Assembly (NCBI RefSeq): GCF_003958625.1
Contig: NZ_RSEL01000003.1
Span: forward strand, 1-64,000
DNA from: Tsuneonella rigui
GTDB taxonomy: Bacteria > Pseudomonadota > Alphaproteobacteria > Sphingomonadales > Sphingomonadaceae
Length of the DNA: 64,000 nt
Direction: 5' to 3'
In this document: in pieces, positions 33,029 to 42,446 of the stretch
Layout of the letters: each line of letters begins with the position of its first letter
How positions within the stretch are numbered: the first letter of the stretch is position 1
Position numbers and translations under genes: made by a program
Notes under the pieces: model-generated
Database searches by the model: none
Told to the model about the DNA's origin: nothing
The model's input: the letters and a program-made list of their open reading frames with translations, nothing else

Positions 33029-34762
33029 GTGTATCGCCCCGCCACCGCCGACCAGTTGCTCGCGCTCGAAGTCTGCGCCGGGATCGGCGAGCTCGCGCAG
33101 TCCGAGCGCTTCGCCGCCGCCGAGCCCGACATGGTCGCGGCGATCGTCGAGGGGATCGGGGCGTTCGCCGCGGGCGAATGGGCGCCGCTCAATCGGATTG
33201 GAGATCTCGAAGGCGCCAAGCTCGAAAACGGCGTGGTGCGGCTGCCAGCGGGCTTCAATGAAGCGTATGATCACTACGTCGAACAGGGCTGGAACACCGT
33301 CGCAGCGCCTGCCGAACACGGCGGACAGGGCCTGCCGTTTGCCTTGGGCTGCAACGTCCTCGAAAATCTCGGCACTGCGAACTTCGCGTTCAACCTGCTG
33401 CCGATGCTCACCACCGGCGCGATCGATGCGCTGGAGCAGCACGGCAGCGCAGCGCAGCAGGCGCTCTACCTGCCGAAGATGATCAGCGGCGAATGGTCGG
33501 GGACGATGAACCTAACCGAGCCGCAGGCCGGCAGTGACCTTGGCGCGCTGCGCTCCACCGCAACCCCGGTCGAAGACGGCGAGCACGCCGGCAAGTACCG
33601 GATCGCCGGGACCAAGATCTTCATCACCTGGGGCGATCACGAGTTGGCCGACAACGTCATTCACCTCGTCCTCGCGCGCCTGCCCGATGCACCCGAGGGC
33701 AGCCGCGGTATCTCGCTGTTCGTGGTGCCCAAATACCACGTCAACGCCGACGGCTCGCTCGGCGCGCGCAACGATGTCCGCGCGGTCAGCCTCGAGCACA
33801 AGCTCGGCATCCACGCCTCGCCGACCTGCGTCATGTCCTACGGCGACAACGGCGAGTGCATCGGCGAGCTGGTCGGCCAGCCCAACCGCGGGCTGATGGC
33901 CATGTTCACCATGATGAATAACGCGCGGATCAACGTCGGCAACCAGGGCGTGCAGATCGGCGAACGCGCGACCCAGGCGGCGCTCGAATACGCGCGCGAG
34001 CGCGTGCAGTCGGTCCGCGCCGGCTCCGCCGACCGCGCGCCCGTCGCGATCATCGAGCATCCCGACGTTCGGCGCATGCTGCTGCGCATGAAGGCGCTGA
34101 CCGAGGGCGCGCGGGCGCTGCTCTACTATACCGCCGGCCAGGTCGATCGCGGCACGCTGGGTGATGCCGCGGCGGCGGCGCGCGGCGAATGCCTGGTGCC
34201 GATGCTCAAGGCGTGGGGCACCGACGTCGGGGTCGAGGTCGCCAGCCTCGGCGTCCAAGTCCACGGCGGGATGGGCTTCGTCGAGGAGACCGGCGCGGCG
34301 CAGCACTATCGCGACGCCCGCATCGCGCCGATCTACGAAGGCACGAACGGCATCCAGGCGGCAGACCTCGTGACCCGCAAGCTGGGGCTGGAGGGCGGCG
34401 AGGCGCTCGACGCGCTGCTGGCTAACGCGCAGAACGGCACAACCGACTCCGCACTCGCCGAGCTTGCGGGCGAATGCCGCGAGATCGCGCGCTGGATGCG
34501 CGATGAGGCGTCGGTCGACGACAAGCTGGCGGGCAGCGTGCCGTTCACCACGATGTGCGCGGTCGCGGTCGCGGGCTGGCAACTCGCCCGTCAGGCCGAA
34601 GCGGTTGCGGCGGGGGCTGCGCCATCGCTCGCCGCGAGCAAACCGGTGACCGCGCGCTACTTCCTGGAGCAAGTCGTGCCAGAAGCGCTCGGACTCGCGG
34701 CGGCGGCGCGCGGCGGCGCTGAGGTGCTCTACGCGCTGTCGACCGAGGCGCTGACCGCATGA
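33029..34762 (+). CDS. Acyl-CoA dehydrogenase with C-terminal extension (DmdC/FadE-like)
   Basis: FAD-dependent acyl-CoA dehydrogenase of 577 residues with the long C-terminal domain (about 470-570) found in the DmdC and related subfamily. Landmarks: YVEQGWNTVAAPAEHGGQGLP, the FAD-binding MNLTEPQAGSDLG, KIFITWGDHE, and the helical GVQVHGGMGFVEETGAAQHYRDARIAPIYEGTNGIQAADL with the catalytic Glu in IYEGTNGIQ. The start is GTG (33029-33031) after AAGGAGA. The substrate chain is unknown: fatty acyl-CoA or 3-methylthiopropionyl-CoA are options. ATGA-coupled to the DUF815 ATPase. Confidence 0.93.
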   Translation: MYRPATADQLLALEVCAGIGELAQSERFAAAEPDMVAAIVEGIGAFAAGEWAPLNRIGDLEGAKLENGVVRLPAGFNEAYDHYVEQGWNTVAAPAEHGGQGLPFALGCNVLENLGTANFAFNLLPMLTTGAIDALEQHGSAAQQALYLPKMISGEWSGTMNLTEPQAGSDLGALRSTATPVEDGEHAGKYRIAGTKIFITWGDHELADNVIHLVLARLPDAPEGSRGISLFVVPKYHVNADGSLGARNDVRAVSLEHKLGIHASPTCVMSYGDNGECIGELVGQPNRGLMAMFTMMNNARINVGNQGVQIGERATQAALEYARERVQSVRAGSADRAPVAIIEHPDVRRMLLRMKALTEGARALLYYTAGQVDRGTLGDAAAAARGECLVPMLKAWGTDVGVEVASLGVQVHGGMGFVEETGAAQHYRDARIAPIYEGTNGIQAADLVTRKLGLEGGEALDALLANAQNGTTDSALAELAGECREIARWMRDEASVDDKLAGSVPFTTMCAVAVAGWQLARQAEAVAAGAAPSLAASKPVTARYFLEQVVPEALGLAAAARGGAEVLYALSTEALTA

Positions 34763-35571
34763 GCGATCCGCTCGAGCGGATAGCGGCGGCGCTCGAACGG
34801 CTGGCTCCCGCGCCTGCAGCGAACACCGATTGGACTGCCTATCCCGCCTACGTGTGGGACGGCTCCGCTGCACGCGGGATCGAGCGGATCGAAGCGCCGG
34901 CGCTTGGTCAACTGATCGGGATCGATCGGCAGAAGACGCAGGTCGCGGAGAACATCGCCCGCCTCGCGCGCGGTGCGGCGGCGCACGACATGCTGCTGTG
35001 GGGCGCGCGCGGGATGGGCAAGAGCGCGCTCGTCCGCGCCGCGACGATCGCCGCGCAAGGCCAAGGCTCGCTCGCGCTGGTGCAGGTCGCCGCCGATGCG
35101 CTGCCGAGCCTGCCCGCCTTGTTCGCCAACCTCGCCGGGCGACCGCGCAACTTCCTCGTCTATCTCGACGACCTCGGCTTCGCGGAGGGCGACTCCAGCG
35201 GCCCGCGTCACTTGCGTTCGTGGCTCGAAGGCGGGGTCGAGGCACGGCCCTGCAACGTCCGGCTCGCGGTGACCAGCAACCGCCGCGCGATCGTCCCGCG
35301 CCACGGCGCCGAGCAGGACGATCCGCTCAACCCGCGCGATGCGCTCGACGACCTGCAGGCACTCGCCGACCGCTTCGGCCTCGCGATCGGGTTCCACAAT
35401 GCGAGCCAGGACGATTACCTCGGCATCGTCGCCGCCTACGCCGACCCGCTCGGGCTCGCGTGGGACCAGGCCGACGCGCTCGAGTGGGCCAAGCGGCGCG
35501 GCGCGCGCTCGGGCCGCACCGCGTGGCAATATGTCACCGAGCTCGCCGGCCGCGCGGGACGGCAGCTCTAG
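34759..35571 (+). CDS. DUF815 family P-loop ATPase
   Basis: AAA-like ATPase of 270 residues of the DUF815 family. After a short helical N-terminus, LGQLIGIDRQKTQVAENIARLARG precedes Walker A GARGMGKSAL (about 83-92); Walker B is FLVYLDDLGF, and sensor-like SNRRAIVPRH and a basic C-terminal region RRGARSGRTAWQYVTELAGRAGRQL follow. The function is not established. It overlaps the acyl-CoA dehydrogenase by ATGA, an unexpected but clearly coupled pairing. It ends 4 bases before the convergent sorbosone dehydrogenase-like gene. Confidence 0.9.
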   Translation: MSDPLERIAAALERLAPAPAANTDWTAYPAYVWDGSAARGIERIEAPALGQLIGIDRQKTQVAENIARLARGAAAHDMLLWGARGMGKSALVRAATIAAQGQGSLALVQVAADALPSLPALFANLAGRPRNFLVYLDDLGFAEGDSSGPRHLRSWLEGGVEARPCNVRLAVTSNRRAIVPRHGAEQDDPLNPRDALDDLQALADRFGLAIGFHNASQDDYLGIVAAYADPLGLAWDQADALEWAKRRGARSGRTAWQYVTELAGRAGRQL

Positions 35572-35575
35572 CGCC

Positions 35576-37036
35576 TCACTCCGCCGTGATCTGCGCGAAG
35601 TCGTCGCCGAAGCTCGCCGCGTTGCCGCGCAGCTCGCGCTGGGGCGGCAGGCGGTCGCCGCCGAGCCGGCCGATCGCCGCCGCCGGCTTGGCCCCCGGGG
35701 CGGTCACCCGCCAGATGATGCCGGCAGTGTCGTCGGTCACCAGCAGCGCGCCGTCCTTGGCGAACGCGACCCAGGTCGGCCGGCCGCGCGTGGTCTTGCC
35801 GTCCTTCGCCAGGAAGCCGGTCAGCAGCGGCACCGGCTTGCCCGCCGGGTTGCCGCGCGCATCGAACGGCACGTAGATCACGTCATAGCCCGACTTGGGC
35901 TCGCGGTTCCACGAGCCGTGCCGCGCGATCACCGCGCCTGAGGCGAACTTGTCGCCGAGCGTTTCGCCGCCGCTGGTGAACGCAAGGCCGAGCGCCGCGA
36001 CGTGCGGTCCCAGCGCATAGCGCGGGATGCGGATGTAGGTCTGGTTGAACCCGTCGGGCTGCGGCGCCTCGACCCGCTCGTCGAAGGTGTTGCGCCACCA
36101 CACCCATGGCCATCCGTAGTCGGTGCCGATCGGCACATCGGTCAGGTAATCGGGCACCATGTCCGAGCCCAGCATGTCGCGTTCGTTGACCGTCGACCAC
36201 AGCTCGCCGCTCCAGGGGCTGAAAGCGAGGCCGTTGGGGTTGCGCATGCCGCGGGCGAACAGGCGGCCGCTCTTCTTGTCCAGGTTGTAGTTCCAGATCG
36301 CGGCGCGGCCGGTCTCGGCCTCGATCCCGTTCTCGGCGATGTTCGAAGCGGAGCCGACGGTGACGTAAAGGTCCTTGCCGTCGGGCGAGAGTGCGACGTT
36401 GCGCATCCAGTGATTGCCGCCGCCGGGCAGGTCCATCAGCTTAACCGGCTTGCCCTCGAGACTGGTCGCGCCGAGCGCGTAGGGAAACGCCAGCAGCGCA
36501 TTGTGATTGCCGACGTAAAGCGTGCCGTCCTTCCACGCCATGCCGCCGGGCGAAGAGAGCGCGGGGTTCGCCAGCAGCGTGCGCTGATCCGCGCGGCCGT
36601 CGCCGTCGGTGTCGCGCAGCAGCGCGATCTTGTTGGGCGTCGGCACGTCCGCGCCGGCTTTGCGGAAGAGGAACTTCTGCACCATCCCGGTCAGCCCGCC
36701 CGGATCGCCCGAGCCAGGCCGGTTGGTCAGCGTGACCAGCACATCGCCGTTGGGCAGCACCAGCATCACGCGTGGGTGATCGAGCCCTTCGGCGAAACGC
36801 GTGACCGTCAGCCCTTGCGCGGGCGTGGGCGCTTCGTTCGCCTTCCAACCCACCGGCTCGGCGATACCGACGGTGGGGAAGCTCTCTGCGCGCACGTCGG
36901 TCAACTGCGGATCGGTGCCGGTGACCGCGGCGAGCGCGAGCTTCGCGCGGTCGGGGGTGGCGAGATAGGCGACGACGCCGATGATCACTAGGATCGCGAC
37001 GAGGACGCCGACGAGGAACTTGCGGCCGATGCTCAT
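35576..37036 (-). CDS. Sorbosone dehydrogenase family protein (PQQ-type beta-propeller), exported
   Basis: Membrane-anchored periplasmic beta-propeller of 486 residues: an N-terminal uncleaved anchor VGVLVAILVIIGVVAYLA (about 9-26), then the L-sorbosone/soluble glucose dehydrogenase fold with repeated blade motifs such as LPNGDVLVTLTNRPGSGD, GTLYVGNHNALLAFPY, LSPDGKDLYVTVGSASNI, RGMRNPNGLAFSPWSGELW and HGSWNREPKSGYDVIYVPF. The conserved His and Arg residues of the PQQ pocket appear in NHWMRNVALS, RGMRNP and RHGSWNR. It probably oxidises a sugar or polyol with PQQ; the substrate is unknown. Convergent with DUF815. Confidence 0.9.
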   Translation of the reverse strand: MSIGRKFLVGVLVAILVIIGVVAYLATPDRAKLALAAVTGTDPQLTDVRAESFPTVGIAEPVGWKANEAPTPAQGLTVTRFAEGLDHPRVMLVLPNGDVLVTLTNRPGSGDPGGLTGMVQKFLFRKAGADVPTPNKIALLRDTDGDGRADQRTLLANPALSSPGGMAWKDGTLYVGNHNALLAFPYALGATSLEGKPVKLMDLPGGGNHWMRNVALSPDGKDLYVTVGSASNIAENGIEAETGRAAIWNYNLDKKSGRLFARGMRNPNGLAFSPWSGELWSTVNERDMLGSDMVPDYLTDVPIGTDYGWPWVWWRNTFDERVEAPQPDGFNQTYIRIPRYALGPHVAALGLAFTSGGETLGDKFASGAVIARHGSWNREPKSGYDVIYVPFDARGNPAGKPVPLLTGFLAKDGKTTRGRPTWVAFAKDGALLVTDDTAGIIWRVTAPGAKPAAAIGRLGGDRLPPQRELRGNAASFGDDFAQITAE

Positions 37037-37097
37037 GAGCCAAGCGTAGGACGCCGAGCGGCTTGCGGCAACGGCGTGCTACACTACATGCCGGCCC

Positions 37098-37580
37098 ATG
37101 TACGATTTCCGCCCCGATGCCGCGCTCGGCAAGCCCGAGCTCTACCGCCAGCTCACCGATGCCGCCGCCGCGCTGACCGAGGGCGAACGCGACGGGATCG
37201 CCAACATGGCCAATGTGGCGGCGCTGGTCTGGGAGTATCTGCCCGATCTCAACTGGGCGGGGTTCTACCGCACAGTTGGGGGGGAACTCGTACTCGGCCC
37301 GTTCGCTGGCCGGCCGGCCTGTATCCGCATCCCGTTCGGACAGGGCGTATGCGGCGCTGCGGCGGCGAGCGCAACGACCCAGCTGGTGCCCGACGTGCAT
37401 GCCTTCCCCGGTCACATCGCCTGCGACGCCGCCAGCCGCTCCGAGCTAGTGGTGCCGGTCGTGCGCGATGACGCGGTGATCGCGGTGATCGACCTCGACA
37501 GTCCGAGTCCGGCGCGCTTCGATGCCGAGGATGCAGCCGGCGTCGAAGCGCTCGCCGCGATGCTGGCCTCGCGCATTTAG
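37098..37580 (+). CDS. msrC: Free methionine-(R)-sulfoxide reductase (GAF domain, MsrC)
   Basis: Cytosolic GAF-domain enzyme of 160 residues that reduces free methionine-R-sulfoxide. The family cysteines are Cys75 and Cys85 in ACIRIPFGQGVCGAAA and Cys109 in GHIACDAASRSELVVPV, with VIDLDSPSPARFD closing the fold. The N-terminus WEYLPDLNWAGFYRTVGGELVLGPFAGRPA is also characteristic of fRMsr. It protects the methionine pool against oxidants. Divergent from the sorbosone dehydrogenase-like gene, followed by the glycine-zipper gene on the same strand. Confidence 0.94.
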   Translation: MYDFRPDAALGKPELYRQLTDAAAALTEGERDGIANMANVAALVWEYLPDLNWAGFYRTVGGELVLGPFAGRPACIRIPFGQGVCGAAAASATTQLVPDVHAFPGHIACDAASRSELVVPVVRDDAVIAVIDLDSPSPARFDAEDAAGVEALAAMLASRI

Positions 37581-37689
37581 CGACCCGTTTCGGGACGGCC
37601 GCGCGGGGCCACTTGGGCCGCCGCGTAAGGAGATGCTAAATTTTCCGTTAACGCGCGCCGACTCGGGCGCCCGCACAACGGGGAATCAC

Positions 37690-38580
37690 ATGCGTCTGCC
37701 AGTTGCTCGCCGCCTTCTCGCTATCTCCGCCGCTGCCGGCGCGCTTGCTGTGGGTGCGCCTGCGGTGGCCCAGGAGGCGGGGAGCTACGAATATGCGCAG
37801 CCCGCGCCCGCTGGCGCGGTGGTGTTCCGCAGCGACCCAATGGTTCAGGCGCTGCCCCTGCCGCCCGCTCCGCCGCCTCCGCCGGTGGCCGGAGAATGGG
37901 TCGAGGACGCGGCGGATCTGCCGCCGCCACCTCCGATGCCGCCGATGCCCCCCGTGCCGCCCGCGCCGCCCGAAGTGGTCTATGCAGCACCGCCCGCCGC
38001 GTACGCCGTGCCGCACACCTATGGCGCACCCTATCACTACCCGGGCGCCTATCCCGGTTACGCCCAAACGCTGCCGCCGCAGTTCGACCGCGACGGCTGG
38101 CTCGCCAATTGCCATGAGCGAATCCGCGGGGTCGATCGCAAGGATCGCGCGGGCGTGATCGGCGGGTTGCTCGGCGCGGTGGTGGGCGGCGTCGTCGGCA
38201 ACCGGGCGTGGGATTCCAAGCGTCTCGCCGGCACCTTGCTGGGCGCGGGCGTGGGCGGGATCGCCGGGGTCGCGATCGGCACCGCGATCGGCGCGGTCGG
38301 TGAGCGGCGGCACGAGGACGAGTGCGCGTTCTACCTCGATCGCTACATGGCGAACGGATACGGCCATCCGGGCTACGGCTACGGATACCCCGGCTACGGT
38401 TACGGGTACGGCGGCTACGCGCTGGTCCCGGTGCTGGTCGCCGTCCCGCAGCGCCAGGTCGTACGCGAGACGGTGACCGAGGAGTGGGTCGACGTGCCGG
38501 TGCGCAGCCGCTCGATTCCGCCGCGCCACCACCCGGCGCCGCGCCCGGCCAAGCCGACCAAGTACATCAAGACCCGCTGA
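37690..38580 (+). CDS. Glycine-zipper 2TM domain-containing exported protein
   Basis: Envelope protein of 296 residues. The signal peptide ends near AVAQE; a long Pro-rich region (VQALPLPPAPPPPPVAGE, then DLPPPPPMPPMPPVPPAPPE) is followed by a Tyr/Pro part and then the glycine-zipper double hairpin VIGGLLGAVVGGVVGNRAW and LAGTLLGAGVGGIAGVAIGTAIG (about 160-205). A Gly/Tyr-rich segment (GYGYGYPGYGYGYGGY) and a basic C-terminus follow. Glycine-zipper proteins insert in the outer membrane. The start is the ATG at 37690 with GGGGAA upstream. The 3' end overlaps the usher gene on the other strand by 14 bases. Confidence 0.9.
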   Translation: MRLPVARRLLAISAAAGALAVGAPAVAQEAGSYEYAQPAPAGAVVFRSDPMVQALPLPPAPPPPPVAGEWVEDAADLPPPPPMPPMPPVPPAPPEVVYAAPPAAYAVPHTYGAPYHYPGAYPGYAQTLPPQFDRDGWLANCHERIRGVDRKDRAGVIGGLLGAVVGGVVGNRAWDSKRLAGTLLGAGVGGIAGVAIGTAIGAVGERRHEDECAFYLDRYMANGYGHPGYGYGYPGYGYGYGGYALVPVLVAVPQRQVVRETVTEEWVDVPVRSRSIPPRHHPAPRPAKPTKYIKTR

Positions 38581-41053
38581 GCGCGACCGCGCGGCGCGGA
38601 GGGCGCTCGCGCTTCTTGCGATCCTTTGCGGCGATTCGCCCGGTGGTGAGCTGACCGTCGCCCGCGCCGTCATTGGCGATCGCCGCGGGTTGGCAGGCGA
38701 GCGGGTGGTCGTCTCCCCTCTCGAGCGCGACGCCCTTGAGATCCACCACGCAGAACTGCCCGGCATTGCCGACCATCAGGCGTGTATCGCCGGTGCCGGC
38801 GTTGATCTCCGCGACCCCGTCGAAACCGACGATGGTCGTCTCGCCCGACGGCAGCGCCTTGACCGGCAGGCCCGCGGGCAGTGGTTGGCCGCTGGGGTCG
38901 GTAAGCTTGCGCAGGACGGGGCGGAAGCGCAGCGTTTCGATGTCCACCAGCGCCACAGCGCGGCGCGGCACGCGGATGAAGTGGGTGGTCTCGCGCACCA
39001 GGGCGTCGGCGGGGAGCTTGTCGGCCTTGACGTCGATCTTGATCGTCGCCTGCGCGGGGATGTCCTGCACCAGCAGCAGCCCGCTCTCGTCGGTCACGCC
39101 GACATCCTGGTTCTCGCGGGTGATCGGGATCCCGCCGACCTTGCCGGTGCGCACCAGCGCATAGCTGCCGCCCGACTGGTTGCGCGCGAACACCGTCCCG
39201 CCCGCGAGCAGCAGCGTGCCGCGCGCATTGGCGCGGGCGGCGAACTTGCCGTCGACCTCCTCGATCTGGCCGTCGAGGAACACCCGCCGGTCGCGCCAGG
39301 TCAGGCCGCCGGTCAGCCGCTGGCTGGTCTCCGAGACGTTCATCTGCCCCCGATAGCCGAACTCGCCGTCGGCTTGCGCATCGTGCGCGTAGGTTGCCGA
39401 GCCAGCCAGGTTACCATCGTCGTAGCTGGCATAGGCACCCGCATTGGTTCGCCCGCCCAGGCTGAGCGAGATGCCGATGGCCGCCGAGTACGCGGTGCCG
39501 CTGTTCCCGCGCCGCATGCCGCCGCCCGCGAACAAAGTCGCGCGCTTGGAAAGCCGGGCGCGGAAGTTGGCGTTGAGCACCTCGCTATCGCGGTCACCCA
39601 GGCCCGTCGGCAACAAGCTGCGGTACTGCTGCCGGGCGTACGACAGCTGCAGCTCGCTATCGGCGCTAAAGCGGTAGAAGAACTGCGCCGCGTATTCCCG
39701 CGGGGGTGGATCGTCGCCGAGCCGGGTGGCGACATCGCGGTAGTTTGCACTCGGCAAAGTTGCGCGAATGCTTCCGCCCAACTTCGGCCCGACCGATTCG
39801 AGCGCGACATGGAGCAAAGTACCCGTTCCGGCGATGGAATCGCGGCTCATGCGCGCTTCTACGGTCGCCAGCGCGACTTTGGCGATCACGAAGTCGCCCC
39901 GGACGCCGGCATTGCCGACACCTTGCGTCCACTCGCCACTCGCCTCGAGCGTCAGATACGACGAAAGGCCCCGCCTGACATAGGCGGTGGCCGCAAGTTG
40001 TCCGTAGTCGTTGCTGACGATGCCGTATCGTCGTCGGACGAATCCGGCGTTGACCGCGAAGTCCGTGGTGTGCGGCGCGAGCAATTCGTTGGAGATGTAG
40101 AACCGCGCGGTCTGGACGACTTCGCGCCCCAGCGCGTCGCGCAGGATCACTGACGCCTCGCCCCGGCCGGGCTGGCTGGGCACGTTGCGCACGGTGAAGT
40201 CGCCTGGCGCAACTTCTCCCAGTTGGTAGCGCTGGTCGCCCGCAAGCACGTCGATCGTGGTCGGGACCGCGACGCTGCCGGCGAATTCGGGCAGCGGCAC
40301 GGTCACGAGATCGGGCCTGAGGTCGAAATCGGAGGCGATCTGCACACCGCCCATGCGTACCGCGCGCTGGCTCTGGCTGCCGGCGCTGACGAAGTCACCC
40401 ACCGAGGCGCTCCAGCCTTTCTCAGGGAACGCGAGCCGCGCAGTGGTATCGAGCCGCAACAGGGCGGGCGAGCCGAGCTGCGGATCGGTCGCCGCGCGGG
40501 CGCTGCTGTTGAGCGCGAAGTTGCCGTAGACGACTGTCGCGGAGACCAGCCCGCCGGCGCTCGAGTGCCCACGCGCGACCGTGGCGGTAAGGTCGTAGTC
40601 CACCCGCAGCGCCAGCAGCGGCGCGCTTTCGCTGGCCGCTTCCCCGCGCGCGGCGAAGTCCTTGAGGTTGTCGCCGTCGCCGTGGCGAAACAGCTTCACG
40701 CTCAGCCGCTGGCGCAGGCTGTCGTACTTCCATTCGTAGAGCTTGAGATCGGCCAACTTGATCGGCCCATCGACGCCATCGGGTACCGGCAGGCCGGCGG
40801 CGCGGGCGTCTTCGGCGTTGATCGTCAGCGCGCTGCCCGAGCCCGCGACCGTGATCATGCGCGCGCGGCTGCGGCCGTCGACGGTGATCTCCGACAGGCG
40901 CGGGCCGTCGTCGGGACGGACGGTCTGGGCGGTCAGGCCCTTGGGAAGTTCGAAAGGGTCGCTCTGCGCCGCGAGCGGGGTGCCGGCGAGTGCCGCCAGC
41001 GCCGCGATCAGGGCAGAGGAGGGCCTAGCTGCACGTCGAGCGAGGCTGGGCAT
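38567..41053 (-). CDS. Outer membrane usher protein (chaperone-usher pilus)
   Basis: Fimbrial usher of 828 residues that threads pilin-chaperone complexes through the outer membrane. Signal peptide (ends near PLAAQ), then an N-terminal domain, a large beta-barrel region (about 150-660) rich in alternating Tyr/Gly/Ser strands, and a plug-like part (GQRYQLGEVAPGDFTVRNVP); the C-terminal domain contains TDESGLLLVQDIPAQATIKID and GQFCVVDLKG. The last 30 residues are unusually basic (AAKDRKKRERPPRRAV). It resembles the archaic/sigma-type Csu ushers. It overlaps the chaperone gene by 29 bases. Confidence 0.9.
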   Translation of the reverse strand: MPSLARRAARPSSALIAALAALAGTPLAAQSDPFELPKGLTAQTVRPDDGPRLSEITVDGRSRARMITVAGSGSALTINAEDARAAGLPVPDGVDGPIKLADLKLYEWKYDSLRQRLSVKLFRHGDGDNLKDFAARGEAASESAPLLALRVDYDLTATVARGHSSAGGLVSATVVYGNFALNSSARAATDPQLGSPALLRLDTTARLAFPEKGWSASVGDFVSAGSQSQRAVRMGGVQIASDFDLRPDLVTVPLPEFAGSVAVPTTIDVLAGDQRYQLGEVAPGDFTVRNVPSQPGRGEASVILRDALGREVVQTARFYISNELLAPHTTDFAVNAGFVRRRYGIVSNDYGQLAATAYVRRGLSSYLTLEASGEWTQGVGNAGVRGDFVIAKVALATVEARMSRDSIAGTGTLLHVALESVGPKLGGSIRATLPSANYRDVATRLGDDPPPREYAAQFFYRFSADSELQLSYARQQYRSLLPTGLGDRDSEVLNANFRARLSKRATLFAGGGMRRGNSGTAYSAAIGISLSLGGRTNAGAYASYDDGNLAGSATYAHDAQADGEFGYRGQMNVSETSQRLTGGLTWRDRRVFLDGQIEEVDGKFAARANARGTLLLAGGTVFARNQSGGSYALVRTGKVGGIPITRENQDVGVTDESGLLLVQDIPAQATIKIDVKADKLPADALVRETTHFIRVPRRAVALVDIETLRFRPVLRKLTDPSGQPLPAGLPVKALPSGETTIVGFDGVAEINAGTGDTRLMVGNAGQFCVVDLKGVALERGDDHPLACQPAAIANDGAGDGQLTTGRIAAKDRKKRERPPRRAVALSGS

Positions 41054-41774
41054 CGACCGTCCGGCCGTCGATCGAGACGGTGACGGTCACCGGTCCCAAT
41101 GAACAGGCGTTCTCCACGGGCCAGGCGATGGTCGAGTTACCCAGGACATAGCGCAGCGAATTGCGCTCGACCGGCACCGATGTGCCGTTCGCTGTCTTGA
41201 CGTCCAGTTGCAGGACGCGCGCGGTCGCGCCGCCGGTGTTCGCAAGCTCGATCCCGTTCACGCCGATCCGCCAGTCGAGCTGGGCGGGGGCGGTCTTGGC
41301 GCGGTCGAGGAACATCGGCACGGCAAAGCGAATGCGCGCTTCCGCGGCGCCCGCACGGGCAGCGGCGGGATCCGGCAACTGGTCGACGACCAGCCGGTAG
41401 CGTTTCTCGCCCGGCGAGGCCGCACCCGAGCGCAGCACGCGCACGATCTGCGTCTCTCCCGGCGGGATGGAGGCAATGGACGGAGAAATCGTCAGGTCCG
41501 AGCTCGCTTCGTACACGTCCTCGCCGCCCGCCTGGCTCCAGGCGAACAGACGGGACTGCACCGGCAGGGCGCGTTCCGACGTATTGGTCAGCATGACCGT
41601 GGCACCGCGGTCGGCATCGTCGATTTCGATGCGCAGCGGGCTGATGGCGAGACCCGCGCCGAACTCGCCGGGGGCGGCCGGCGCGGGGCTCGTCAGGAGC
41701 ATTCCGGAGAGGCACGATCCGCCGATCGTCAGTGCGGCCAAGGCGCGCAGGGTATGGATACGGCGGATCATCAC
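41025..41774 (-). CDS. Periplasmic fimbrial chaperone (PapD/CsuC-like)
   Basis: Two-domain immunoglobulin-like pilus chaperone of 249 residues with a signal peptide (cleavage near APAAPG). ISPLRIEIDDADRGATVMLTNTSERALPVQSRLFAWSQ is the N-terminal chaperone domain that completes pilin folds, PPGETQIVRVLR is a conserved loop, and AEARIRFAVPMFLDRA contains the G1-donor strand region. Its stop region overlaps the usher start by 29 bases; translational coupling is likely. It is preceded by the pilin genes on the same strand. Confidence 0.92.
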   Translation of the reverse strand: MMIRRIHTLRALAALTIGGSCLSGMLLTSPAPAAPGEFGAGLAISPLRIEIDDADRGATVMLTNTSERALPVQSRLFAWSQAGGEDVYEASSDLTISPSIASIPPGETQIVRVLRSGAASPGEKRYRLVVDQLPDPAAARAGAAEARIRFAVPMFLDRAKTAPAQLDWRIGVNGIELANTGGATARVLQLDVKTANGTSVPVERNSLRYVLGNSTIAWPVENACSLGPVTVTVSIDGRTVDAQPRSTCS

Positions 41775-41794
41775 GTGTCTCTCCGGGAAAGGGC

Positions 41795-42271
41795 TCAGTA
41801 GTTGACGGTGACCGTCACGGTGTCCTTGTAGTCACCGGCGGCAACCGCGGTCTGCACCGGCACGCGGCCGTACAGGGTCATCGCCTGCTCGGTGCCGTCG
41901 CCCACGCCGGTCTTGCCCGCGGTCGGGCTCCAGGCGGCGGTGCGGCTCGAATCCGAGTAGATGTCGTAGTTCACGGTCGCCGACGAGGTGGTCGACAGCA
42001 GCTTGCGCTGGGTGGTCGCACCGGCGTTGGCACCGTAGCTGACGAACACCGTGTAGGGCGCGGTCGGGGTGCACTTCACGGTGGTGGCCGACGAGGTGTC
42101 GATGTTGGCGGCGAACGAGTTGGTCGTGCCGAAGTCGAGCGGCTGCGCGGTGACGCTGCAGGCCGAGCTGACGTTGAGCGAAACCTGGACGGTGCCGGTG
42201 GCGGTACCCGCGAGGGCCGGCGTCGAGGCGATGGCGGCAGCGGCCGCGATCCCGAAAGCAATCTTACGCAT
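41795..42271 (-). CDS. Spore coat U domain pilin 1
   Basis: Secreted structural subunit of 158 residues, spore-coat-U (SCPU) family, the pilin type of Csu-like pili. Signal peptide ends ALAG; the mature protein opens TATGTVQVSLNVSSACSVTAQPLDFG, with paired cysteines (in SACSVT and TVKCTPT) and ends in the donor strand motif YKDTVTVTVNY. The start ATG is preceded by GTTAGGGGAA at 6-base spacing, a leader shared with the second pilin. It is the more abundant shaft subunit candidate because it is nearest the chaperone; this is only a guess. Confidence 0.92.
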   Translation of the reverse strand: MRKIAFGIAAAAAIASTPALAGTATGTVQVSLNVSSACSVTAQPLDFGTTNSFAANIDTSSATTVKCTPTAPYTVFVSYGANAGATTQRKLLSTTSSATVNYDIYSDSSRTAAWSPTAGKTGVGDGTEQAMTLYGRVPVQTAVAAGDYKDTVTVTVNY

Positions 42272-42393
42272 TATGTATTCCCCTAACGATCGGCAGTAAA
42301 AGCCGCCGCCGTTGATACGGGCAATTACTTGCCAATTCGCTAATCGTATTTACGACGTTAGCGCTCCGGTATGGGAGAATACCTAGGATGTGA

Positions 42394-42421
42394 TGGTTAA
42401 TTCGGAGTAAACGCTTAACCA
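42394..42421. repeat. Inverted repeat between the two pilin genes
   Basis: TGGTTAA (42394-42400) and TTAACCA (42415-42421) form a 7-bp stem with a 14-base loop, 26 bases after the stop of the second pilin. There is no T-run. It may limit read-through from pilin 2 to pilin 1 or stabilise the 3' end; the TTAA pair is 14 bases apart, not the 7 of a CtrA site. Confidence 0.5.
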
Positions 42422-42446
42422 CGCGCACAACGATCGCGCGAATCGC

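Noticed and set aside
42398-42418. TTAA pair between the pilin genes as a CtrA site.
   Set aside because: Spacing is 14 bases rather than 7; better explained as an inverted repeat.
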